Shown here one piece after another: positions 1 through 5,494 of a stretch of 9,076 bases of DNA. The position numbers and the translations under genes are program-made. Below the pieces are notes generated by a model. That model did not search any database, was not told the DNA's origin, and worked only from the letters and a program-made list of their open reading frames with translations. How positions within the stretch are numbered: the stretch's first letter is position 1; each line of letters begins with the position of its first letter. Origin of the DNA: Rhodospirillales bacterium (GTDB lineage: Bacteria; Pseudomonadota; Alphaproteobacteria; ATCC43930; CGMCC-115725); the NCBI GenBank assembly GCA_015654725.1, contig JAATGI010000003.1, positions 1 to 9,076 on the forward strand, read 5' to 3'.

Positions 1-2
1 AT

Positions 3-536
3 ACGGCCGACACGCTCGTCGCAAACACGGCAATGAGCGGGGGAGTGCTTCCCACCGCCACCGCCGCCGACGGGGCCAACGCGCGAACACTCGGTTATGT
101 CGATGGCGAACTTATTGCCTACGGGGCAATCGCGCCCGCCAGAGGCGATACATACGACCTCACCGATCTGTATCGCGGACTTTATACGAGTTGCGCCGGC
201 GCGCATTCGTCTGGCGCGCCGTTCGTCTATCTCGACCAAGCGATTTTCAAATACGACCTGCCGGCCAACGCCGTCGGCAAAACCATGTACTTCAAGTTCC
301 CGTCCTTCAACATTTGGGGCGGCGGACTCGAAGACTTGGCCGCGATCGAGCCCGTGACCTACGTGCCGACCGGCAGCGGTTTTGCCTTCTCCAACAGCGC
401 TTTCATGGCACCGCTTTATTCCGGCGCGGGCAACGCGATCGAACTGGGCGATATCGGAGGACCAGCGGCGAATACGTGCATTTGCGGCGATATCGGTGCC
501 TGCGTCGGTGAAACGCTTGAACTCTGGAGTCTGTGA
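3..536 (+). CDS. Phage tail-tip / host-specificity protein, C-terminal part (5' truncated by window)
   Basis: The frame is open from the window edge, so this is the C-terminal ~177 residues of a longer protein; the ATG at 33 is internal. The visible part starts with a segment of the type 'YVDGELIAYG', continues with 'YDLTDLYRGLY' and 'GAPFVYLDQAIFKYDLP', and ends with a fibronectin-III-like strand pattern ('GKTMYFKFPSFNIWG'). This series is characteristic of the C-terminus of J-like central tail-tip proteins (Phage-tail_3 / GTA gp15-like families) in phages of alpha- and betaproteobacteria. Such proteins form the tip of a siphovirus tail and take part in host recognition. The last residues contain two cysteines (CICGDIGAC). 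The next gene begins 3 nt after the stop. The family call rests on recognised motifs, without a profile search. Confidence 0.8.
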   Translation, partial: TADTLVANTAMSGGVLPTATAADGANARTLGYVDGELIAYGAIAPARGDTYDLTDLYRGLYTSCAGAHSSGAPFVYLDQAIFKYDLPANAVGKTMYFKFPSFNIWGGGLEDLAAIEPVTYVPTGSGFAFSNSAFMAPLYSGAGNAIELGDIGGPAANTCICGDIGACVGETLELWSL

Positions 537-539
537 ATA

Positions 540-1007
540 ATGGCGCAGCCCTCGAACTTTCTCGGCATCAACACCGGCACCGACGCCGAACGCGCCACGA
601 TCGTCGCGCCCGGCGGGATCGCCTTCGTGCTGGCCTATATCACCGATACCGGCCGGCTCTGGTTTTTTGACGGCGTCACGACCGGTGGTATCGAACTCGC
701 CCTGATGAGCGACATCGCTTCGGCGACGGCCATACTCAAGACCGCAAGCTTCAGCGTCGCTGTCGCGAACAAGGTCTATCACTGCGATGCCGCGTCCGGT
801 GCCATCACGGCAACCCTGCCCGCGGCGCCCAGTCAGTGGGATCAATACGCCTTCATCGACAGCACCGGCCACGCGGGGAGCAACAACATCACGGTCGCGC
901 TCAACGGCAAGAATTTCCAGGGCGGCTCAACGAACCCGGTCATCGCGATCGCGTACGGCATGCTGAAGGTTCTGTTCAATGGAACTCAATGGGTGCAAGC
1001 ACCATGA
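540..1007 (+). CDS. Phage tail-associated protein, 155 aa
   Basis: The ATG is 3 nt after the tail-tip stop, with a GGAG at 526-529 (10-nt spacer). The protein has no signal peptide or membrane segment. The N-terminal ~50 residues include 'GTDAERATIVAPGGIAFVL' and 'RLWFFDGVTTGGIEL', a pattern seen in accessory phage tail proteins that describe a small beta module. The C-terminal half contains 'GAITATLPAAP', then 'FIDSTGHAGSNNITVALNGK', then 'NGTQWVQAP', which resembles the beta-strand module repeated in many tail-fibre and appendage proteins. The most likely role is a tail-tip or fibre-attachment component. The end overlaps the fibre gene start by 4 nt (ATGA), so the two are probably translated together. 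The exact function is not recognised. Confidence 0.75.
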   Translation: MAQPSNFLGINTGTDAERATIVAPGGIAFVLAYITDTGRLWFFDGVTTGGIELALMSDIASATAILKTASFSVAVANKVYHCDAASGAITATLPAAPSQWDQYAFIDSTGHAGSNNITVALNGKNFQGGSTNPVIAIAYGMLKVLFNGTQWVQAP

Positions 1008-3352
1008 CCAGACGACAAATCACGGGGATCGGAGGTCAGAGGAAGAGGATCGGCGAAAGAGCGGCGGCTCTCTGTCTTCTGATCCCTGTCCTCTGGAAGC
1101 TGGCAAGCGCGGAAGCGCTTGCTCAACAGGTGGCGTCTCCGATCAATGCGCCGACGAGTGCAATCTCGGGCCACGCGCTTTGCGCCACCAGTAATCCCCA
1201 GCAGGCCGTGGATTGTGGCGTCGTTCCGAGCGGCAATGTCACGGTATCGGCGCCTTTGAGCTCAACGGGCGGCGCCACGCCGACCGTCAGCCTGACGGGG
1301 CCGTCGGACCTGGCCACGCTGGTGGCAGGTGTTATTCCGAAGGGCGCTGGCACCTCGCCGATGACGGCATCGGCCCTCGCGGACAACGGTACCATTGTCA
1401 CCTCGACCGAACCCGTCGACGTCGAAGGCAACGCGCTGGTCACCGAAGTTGCGAACTCGGCGACAGGCACGACGCTGAACAAGCTTGCCAAGCTCACCGG
1501 CGCGCCATTGGCGGCGCAAGTCACGGCGACCGGCGACACCACCGCCGCCGGCATCGTGGTCGGCGGCGGTGGCACGTCCGGCAATGCCGAGATCGCTATT
1601 GCCGGCCAAACCACTTGCGTCTTCGACGGTGCCACTACAGCCAACGATTACGTCCAGATCAGCGCGACGACGAGCGGCGACTGCCACGATGCCGGCGCGA
1701 CGCGCCCCACATCGGGCCGCATCCTCGGCTTCGTCGAAAGCACGAATTCGAGCGCCGGCACCTATCCGGTCTGGATGTTTCCGCCGGGCGTCGACGGCGT
1801 CGCCTCCGGCAGTGGATGCACGCCGAGCGGTGCCGCTGGCGTCGTACAGGCCTCGAACGGCTCGGGTGGATGCGAGGCCATTTCCATCACCGATAACGGG
1901 ACCAAGGTCTCGACGACCGAGCCGATATCGGTTGGAACGACGATGACGCTCAACAATACGAGCTCCGCCACCATCGATTATGGAGTGACTCAGTCGGGCG
2001 CGGTTACGCTCGACAATCCTGGTTCGGGAACTGATCGATTTAACCTCTTCGGGCCGTCCGCCACTTATGTCCAAATGAACGTAGGGACGAGCACCTCTGC
2101 CTATGCCACGCTTCAATGGAGCGGCGGCGGTGGTGTTTTTTCGACCTACACCAATGCGACGCCATTTACTTTTGAAGGTAGCATGCAGGTTTTTGCACCT
2201 GCGGCGACCAACACTCTTCAACTCAACACATCTAATGTGGTGCTTTCCTCCGGGATCGGTTTGGGCTGGGCGAGCGGCACTGTTAGCGGTTCGAGCGCAA
2301 CGACACCGGATACCTTCTTAACGAGAGGATCGGCGGCCACAATCCAACTTGGCGGCGCGAATGCCGCGTCGCCAGTGTCGCAAACGCTCGGCACTCAAGG
2401 CACCCGTCCCGGCACGGATAGCAACGCCTCCGGCGCCAACCTGACGATCCAATCGGGCATCGGCACGGGCAACTCGACCGGCTCGACGCTCAATCTCTCG
2501 GCTCCCGCGCCGACATCGAGCGGGACTGGCGCCCAGACCCAGACCGTGCAGGTCGCCATCAACAACAGCGGCGTGTCGGTGACACCGAAACTGACCGCGA
2601 ATGGCGGTGTGAATTTGCCGAGTTTGTCGGCTTCGGCCACGGTATGCACCGACGGAAGCCAGAATATTATCACTTGCGCTTACGGCACACTTTTGGGCGT
2701 CCAAGTCTTCACGTCGAGCGGAACCTATTCGCCCGATACCGGAACCAGAAGCGTTATCGTCGAGGGTTGCGGCGGGGGTGCCTCCGGCGGCGGCGCGGCG
2801 GCTTCGACCGCGTCCAACAATGCCAGCGTCGCTTCCGGCGGCGGCGCCGGCGGCTATTTCAAGGTTCGACTCACTTCCGGTTTCAGCGGTGCCACCGTCA
2901 CCATCGGCGCCGGAGGCGGGGCGCCCACCGCCGGTAATAACAACGGCAATGCCGGCGGCAATACCAGCTTCGGCTCGGCCATCATGGGCGACGGGGGTGT
3001 TGGGGGCATTTCGATGGCGGACGGAACCGGCCGCGCCAATATCGGCGGTGCCGGCGGCATCGCCACAATAACCAGCGGTATCACCATCGCCGCGAATCAA
3101 GGCGCCGATGGCGGCAATCTGTTCTTCACGGATTCGATCGGGTGGAGCGGCGAGGGCGGCTCTTCGCCTTTCGGCAAGGGTGGCCAGAGCGCGGTCAACG
3201 CCAATTCCGGCTCGGCGCAATCGGCCGGCAACGCCGGCCAGGGATACTGCTCCGGCGGCTCCGGAGCGATTTCTTCCGACAATACCAGCGGCACCGCCGA
3301 ACCGGGCGGCGCCGGGACGGGCGGCATCGTCATTGTTTGGGAATTTTCGTGA
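1004..3352 (+). CDS. Large glycine-rich phage tail-fibre-like protein with N-terminal signal-like segment, 782 aa
   Basis: The ATG at 1004 overlaps the previous stop (ATGA). The frame stays open upstream to 836, but that stretch overlaps the 155-aa gene and is not needed. Residues 1-41 look like a Sec signal: a basic stretch (R3, R4, R13, K14, R15, R19), a hydrophobic core (~20-33), then 'ASAEALAQ'. Residues ~75-300 hold low-complexity beta-rich modules, with a DNGTxVxxTEP motif at 127-137 and again at 297-307. Residues ~180-260 resemble a small beta-barrel seen in fibre and decoration proteins. Residues ~440-530 are Thr/Ser/Gly/Gln-rich. From ~565 a 'GVQVFTSSGTYSPDTGTRSVIVEG' type start leads into a glycine-rich C-terminal domain ending 'GGIVIVWEF', typical of the glycine-rich tip domain of phage fibres. 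Cysteines lie in near pairs: 60/71, 205/227, 272/290, 548/558. It probably binds the host surface; the signal is unusual for a virion protein. Confidence 0.8.
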   Translation: MTRRQITGIGGQRKRIGERAAALCLLIPVLWKLASAEALAQQVASPINAPTSAISGHALCATSNPQQAVDCGVVPSGNVTVSAPLSSTGGATPTVSLTGPSDLATLVAGVIPKGAGTSPMTASALADNGTIVTSTEPVDVEGNALVTEVANSATGTTLNKLAKLTGAPLAAQVTATGDTTAAGIVVGGGGTSGNAEIAIAGQTTCVFDGATTANDYVQISATTSGDCHDAGATRPTSGRILGFVESTNSSAGTYPVWMFPPGVDGVASGSGCTPSGAAGVVQASNGSGGCEAISITDNGTKVSTTEPISVGTTMTLNNTSSATIDYGVTQSGAVTLDNPGSGTDRFNLFGPSATYVQMNVGTSTSAYATLQWSGGGGVFSTYTNATPFTFEGSMQVFAPAATNTLQLNTSNVVLSSGIGLGWASGTVSGSSATTPDTFLTRGSAATIQLGGANAASPVSQTLGTQGTRPGTDSNASGANLTIQSGIGTGNSTGSTLNLSAPAPTSSGTGAQTQTVQVAINNSGVSVTPKLTANGGVNLPSLSASATVCTDGSQNIITCAYGTLLGVQVFTSSGTYSPDTGTRSVIVEGCGGGASGGGAAASTASNNASVASGGGAGGYFKVRLTSGFSGATVTIGAGGGAPTAGNNNGNAGGNTSFGSAIMGDGGVGGISMADGTGRANIGGAGGIATITSGITIAANQGADGGNLFFTDSIGWSGEGGSSPFGKGGQSAVNANSGSAQSAGNAGQGYCSGGSGAISSDNTSGTAEPGGAGTGGIVIVWEFS

Positions 3353-3627
3353 CGTCGCCGCCGATGCTCGCGAGATCGGGCGGAACCACGTCTCGGCCGG
3401 AGGAAGCCAGTCGCTCATCTTCGCGGCGTGGCGCCAAGAACTTGTCGGCGCTCCACACACATGAGGCGGTGTGCGCCGAGCGCTACGCAAATATCATGAC
3501 GTTGCTCGAATTGACCATGCGCCGTGTCGGACGACTCGAGACGTTAGTGATCATCGTCGCCGGGTCCGTGATTTCGGGGCTAGGTGGCGTCATTGTCACC
3601 CTTGCTCTCAAACTCGGCACGCGCTGA
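3349..3627 (+). CDS. Small single-span membrane protein of the phage, holin-accessory-like, 92 aa
   Basis: The GTG at 3349 overlaps the fibre stop (GTGA), which favours this start; an ATG at 3364 is the alternative, and no clear Shine-Dalgarno decides between them. The N-terminal ~35 residues are Ser/Arg-rich and poorly ordered. Residues 38-64 form an amphipathic helix with 'EAVCAERYANIMTLLELTMRRVGRLE', followed by one hydrophobic span (~66-88) and a short basic tail. The 'CAERY...RLxRLE' plus single C-terminal membrane span is a layout I associate with small phage proteins next to holins, including XhlA-like ones. It may assist the holin or anchor another component at the inner membrane. Its position directly before the terminator and the holin gene agrees with this, but the role is an inference. 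Confidence 0.65.
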   Translation: MTSPPMLARSGGTTSRPEEASRSSSRRGAKNLSALHTHEAVCAERYANIMTLLELTMRRVGRLETLVIIVAGSVISGLGGVIVTLALKLGTR

Positions 3628-3675
3628 CGACGATTCACCGCGCATTATCGCCGTGTGTCGCTCCCGCCACACTGG

Positions 3676-3697
3676 GCCGCCTTCGGGCGGCTTTTTT
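3676..3697 (+). terminator. Rho-independent terminator between tail and lysis-like genes
   Basis: A perfect 6-bp GC-only stem (GCCGCC / GGCGGC) closes a TTCG tetraloop and is followed directly by six T residues. It lies 48 nt after the stop of the 92-aa gene and ends 20 nt before the holin start codon. The motif is strong. It would end or attenuate transcription of the tail operon right before the holin. Confidence 0.88.
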
Positions 3698-3704
3698 AAT
3701 GACC

Positions 3705-3710
3705 AAGGAG
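3705..3710 (+). promoter_or_regulatory. Shine-Dalgarno of the holin-like gene
   Basis: AAGGAG with a 7-nt spacer to the ATG at 3718. It begins only 7 nt after the T-run of the terminator, so a transcript entering the holin gene must pass the terminator or start within it. Confidence 0.75.
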
Positions 3711-3717
3711 TCGCCAG

Positions 3718-3954
3718 ATGCAGTTACTCGCCTTCTTCATCGCGCGGCTTGCGGAGCCGTCGACTTACGCCTGTCTGGCAACATTGCTCGGCCTAGCCGG
3801 TGTCAATCTCGCCCCCGCCGAGTTGCAGGCCGTCATCGCTGTCTTAACGGCGGTTGCCGCCGCGCTTGCGGTGTTTTTACCCGAATTGTCGGCACAAGCT
3901 GTCCCGCCACTGCCCAATCCGGCGCCTCCCACATCGAAGCTGCCGACCGGCTGA
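3718..3954 (+). CDS. Putative phage holin, 78 aa
   Basis: The small protein begins 'MQLLAFFIARLAEPSTYACLA' and has two hydrophobic segments, roughly residues 15-30 and 36-55, separated by a short turn with Pro and Glu ('NLAPAELQ'). A proline-rich polar tail (61-78) follows. Size, two predicted spans and the 'RLAEPSTY' N-terminus match small holin-like proteins of alphaproteobacterial prophages. A holin would form holes in the inner membrane and time lysis. The start is well supported by AAGGAG 7 nt upstream. No endolysin gene is seen beside it, so the lysis role rests on topology and position. Confidence 0.7.
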   Translation: MQLLAFFIARLAEPSTYACLATLLGLAGVNLAPAELQAVIAVLTAVAAALAVFLPELSAQAVPPLPNPAPPTSKLPTG

Positions 3955-3981
3955 TCAACGCCGACTCAATCTCCATTTTCC

Positions 3982-3987
3982 AAGGAG
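3982..3987 (+). promoter_or_regulatory. Shine-Dalgarno that fixes the start of the 194-aa exported protein
   Basis: AAGGAG with a 5-nt spacer to the ATG at 3993. The reading frame is open far upstream (to 3471, across the holin gene), so this site together with the signal peptide right after the ATG decides the start. Confidence 0.75.
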
Positions 3988-3992
3988 CTCCC

Positions 3993-4577
3993 ATGATCTC
4001 GTCCCGGCGCCTTTCCGGCGCGCGTATTCGCGCTGTCTCGCTGCTCGTCTTCATGTTCGGTGCGTTCCCGCTGCTGACTGCGGCGAGTTGTTCGCAGCAA
4101 ATTCAATCCGATCTCGCCAACGCCTCGACCGACGTCAGCGATTTCATCGCGGACGCGACAGCCGTTTCCTCGGAGGTTGCGAGCGGCGTTCTTGCCATTG
4201 CCGACAACGCCTGCGCCTCCGCGCAGCCGGTGCTGACCGCAGCCCAAGCAGCCGGCGTTAATCCGAATAGCAAGAGTTCGGTGGCGGGCCAATTGCTGGC
4301 CTATGCGACGGCGGTGTGCAACGTCTCGACCGGCCAGATCCAGCCGAGCGCGTTGACCAACGTCAACGCCAATTTCGCGTACTGGCTCGGCAACATCGTC
4401 AGCGGCCTGCAAGCGGCGGTGAACCTGACGGTGCCCGCGACGTCGGCGCCGGTTGCGAGCGCATTGCCGACACTGTCGCGTACGGGCACTAGCGAATGGC
4501 GGTTGCAAATGCCGTCGGGGCATGTGTTCGTCGTCGGCCCCGAGGCGCGAGCCGCTGATGGCACCGGGCGCGGCTGA
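3993..4577 (+). CDS. Exported, possibly lipid-anchored phage protein of unknown function, 194 aa
   Basis: The N-terminus has basic residues (R5, R6, R11, R13), a hydrophobic core (~15-29), and 'LLTAASC' with Cys33, a weak lipobox: Ala rather than Leu sits at -3. It may be a lipoprotein or be cleaved by signal peptidase I. The mature part is Ala/Ser/Val-rich and mostly helical, with two further cysteines (C74, C109). The C-terminus has a short strand-like segment 'EWRLQMPSGHVFVVGPEA'. I do not recognise the family. Its place after the holin would suit an outer-membrane spanin or a superinfection-exclusion lipoprotein, but it lacks the short proline-rich layout of typical o-spanins. It shares one base with the next start (TGATG). 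Confidence 0.7.
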   Translation: MISSRRLSGARIRAVSLLVFMFGAFPLLTAASCSQQIQSDLANASTDVSDFIADATAVSSEVASGVLAIADNACASAQPVLTAAQAAGVNPNSKSSVAGQLLAYATAVCNVSTGQIQPSALTNVNANFAYWLGNIVSGLQAAVNLTVPATSAPVASALPTLSRTGTSEWRLQMPSGHVFVVGPEARAADGTGRG

Positions 4578-5050
4578 TGCAATGGCTCGCAATCGTGCTG
4601 ATCGCGGGACTGGCGGTGCAGCCGTCGGCGCGGGCTTTCGCCAACCCCGCCCTCGTCATCGTGGGTCTGACCGTGGTCGGTGCCGGGACACGCGTGGCCC
4701 AGGGAATTCAGATCGCCGAGGACGCGCTGAAGGCGGCCTGCTCGGAGTGGCAGGTGACATCCAATGCCGCGGGAGCAAAGGCGCAAGCAAGCACTGCGAA
4801 TGCCGCGGCACCCGCAAGCGCCGCGCAGCAAGTCGAGACAATTAAGGGGTTCATGCAGGGCGCCTGCGAACGGCTGCCGACGACGACCGAGCCGGTCGGG
4901 GGCATGGCTTTCTTCGGCTGGTTCGGTTGGACCGCGTTCTCGGCGCTGTGGGCCGCGCCGGCAACGGTACCGCCCGTGGCCGCCGCTCATATCGCTTGGG
5001 TACAAAATAACACCGCCATGATCAAACAGCTCACGGGGGGAGCGCCATGA
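4577..5050 (+). CDS. Exported or membrane phage protein of unknown function, 157 aa
   Basis: The start codon overlaps the previous stop by one base (TGATG), so translation is probably by re-initiation; no good Shine-Dalgarno is seen. Residues 1-20 look like a signal peptide (core 4-14, possible cleavage after 'ARA' at 18-20). A second hydrophobic stretch (25-38) follows closely, so an uncleaved membrane anchor is also possible. Residues 41-100 are a long Ala/Gln-rich helix with C55 and C97 near its ends. Residues 109-142 are hydrophobic and Trp/Phe-rich ('FFGWFGWTAFSALW'), which may be a membrane or hairpin segment. The family is not recognised. Coupling to the 194-aa gene and the matching two-cysteine layout suggest that the two act together in the envelope. 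Confidence 0.68.
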   Translation: MQWLAIVLIAGLAVQPSARAFANPALVIVGLTVVGAGTRVAQGIQIAEDALKAACSEWQVTSNAAGAKAQASTANAAAPASAAQQVETIKGFMQGACERLPTTTEPVGGMAFFGWFGWTAFSALWAAPATVPPVAAAHIAWVQNNTAMIKQLTGGAP

Positions 5051-5343
5051 TTCTGTGGGACGTCCTTGAAAATTGGAGCGCTATCCGAAAGGCCGTGAAC
5101 GACGCCGAGGCCCTTTACAGCGATGGCAAGATTACCCTCGATCAATTCGATGCGCTGAAGGCCGATGTCGAGAGGTTACTCGGCACGGTTCATGGCGGGG
5201 CGCCCGATCCCGCCGAACCGTTCGCGATCCCGGGTGCGCCAGCCGCGCCAAATCCCGATGGCCGGCCGCCTGCGGTAGTGGCCGCACAAGAAGCGCTCTT
5301 GAAGAAATACGCGTCCTGGCTACAGTCCCCGGACGCCGCGTAA
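5047..5343 (+). CDS. Small phage protein with SHOCT-like N-terminal helices, 98 aa
   Basis: The ATG overlaps the upstream stop by 4 nt (ATGA), with GGGGAG ending 4 nt before it. Residues 8-46 form two predicted helices around 'YSDGKITLDQFDALKADVERLL', which resembles the short C-terminal oligomerisation motif SHOCT (gly-x-Ile-t-x-x-eF-x-x-x-K). A Pro/Ala-rich linker (51-76) and a C-terminal helix (77-94, 'QEALLKKYASWLQ') follow. There is no signal peptide or membrane span. The stop codon lies 2 nt from the tRNA-Pro 3' end, so this is the last phage gene. It might be a cytoplasmic partner of the holin or exported proteins; the function is unknown. Confidence 0.68.
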   Translation: MILWDVLENWSAIRKAVNDAEALYSDGKITLDQFDALKADVERLLGTVHGGAPDPAEPFAIPGAPAAPNPDGRPPAVVAAQEALLKKYASWLQSPDAA

Positions 5344-5345
5344 AC

Positions 5346-5395
5346 TGGTCGGAGTGATAGGATTTGAACCTACGGCCCCCGCCTCCCGAAAGCGG
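5346..5395. other. Candidate attachment site (att) in the 3' half of tRNA-Pro
   Basis: Phage genes end 2 nt before the tRNA CCA end and only host genes lie beyond it. Tyrosine integrases commonly use tRNA 3' halves, from the anticodon or T arm to the 3' end. The expected matching direct repeat would be at the far left end of the prophage, outside the window, so the exact core cannot be set. The given end is a guess covering the anticodon loop to the 3' end. Confidence 0.5.
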
Positions 5396-5422
5396 TGCTC
5401 TACCAGGCTGAGCTACACTCCG
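5346..5422 (-). tRNA. tRNA-Pro, anticodon CGG
   Basis: Reading the minus strand gives a full 77-nt cloverleaf: 7-bp acceptor stem (CGGAGTG / CACTCCG), D arm with GCTC/GAGC, anticodon stem CCGCT/GGCGG with loop TTCGGGA (anticodon CGG, reading CCG), T arm GTAGG/CCTAT with loop TTCAAAT, discriminator A and an encoded CCA. The 3' end faces the prophage. The gene appears intact, so the phage end nearest to it must restore the tRNA 3' half if integration took place here. Confidence 0.96.
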
Positions 5423-5432
5423 GCCGGCGCGC

Positions 5433-5461
5433 GATATACCGCCTTCTGCACTTTGCGGCAA
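5433..5461 (-). promoter_or_regulatory. Putative sigma-70-type promoter of tRNA-Pro
   Basis: On the minus strand TTGCCG (complement of 5456-5461) and TATATC (complement of 5433-5438) are separated by exactly 17 nt. The -10 box ends 10 nt before the mature tRNA 5' end, giving a very short leader, as is common for single tRNA genes. Each box matches the consensus at 4 of 6 positions. Confidence 0.55.
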
Positions 5462-5494
5462 CCGCAATCCGCGGCTCCGCGTTCTCCGCTGATC

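Larger units (their letters stand above)
1..5345 (+). mobile_element. Right-hand end of a tailed-phage prophage (partial)
   Basis: A run of plus-strand genes with the typical order tail tip, accessory tail protein, glycine-rich fibre, small membrane protein, holin, and small exported proteins ends 2 nt from the 3' end of a tRNA gene. Past the tRNA only housekeeping genes are seen. The left boundary, integrase, capsid and packaging genes lie outside the window, so whether the prophage is complete cannot be judged. A gene transfer agent is a less likely alternative: the tail-tip C-terminus resembles that of GTA and siphovirus tail-tip proteins, but the lysis-like block running up to a tRNA 3' end fits an integrated phage better. 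Confidence 0.85.

Noticed and set aside
836..1003. N-terminal extension of the fibre gene to an ATG at 836
   Set aside because: It would overlap the 155-aa gene by over 160 nt, has an Arg/His/Gln-rich translation, and would bury the signal-like segment; the ATGA overlap at 1004 is the natural start.
995..1010. Programmed frameshift fusing the 155-aa protein to the fibre
   Set aside because: No slippery heptamer is seen, and the ATGA overlap explains the arrangement by simple re-initiation.
1262..2221. Minus-strand open frame of 319 codons
   Set aside because: Same cause: a shadow of the fibre gene with an Arg-rich, low-complexity translation and no plausible ribosome site or neighbours.
2770..3310. 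Repetitive GGC/GGT-rich tract as a possible CRISPR or DNA repeat array
   Set aside because: The repetition is codon-level glycine richness in an intact reading frame; there is no regular repeat-spacer pattern.
2318..3490. Long minus-strand open frame (390 codons) across the fibre C-terminus
   Set aside because: It is antisense to the glycine-rich fibre; GGC/GCC-rich codons give stop-poor complementary frames. The translation is Arg/Gly/Ala-rich without any domain, and the plus-strand protein has clear fibre features.
3471..3992. Long upstream extension of the 194-aa exported protein, across the holin
   Set aside because: The AAGGAG at 3982 and the signal peptide right after 3993 fix the start; the extension is an out-of-frame reading of the membrane-protein and holin genes.
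5275..5320. Small inverted repeat CAAGA/TCTTG as a tRNA terminator
   Set aside because: The stem is only 5 bp, with no T-run on the minus strand; it lies inside the 98-aa coding frame.
5132..5467. Open frames on both strands across the tRNA (minus 111 codons; plus from 5354)
   Set aside because: They are translations of the tRNA-Pro gene, a well-known source of spurious 'VAQPGRA...FKSYHSDQ'-type proteins.
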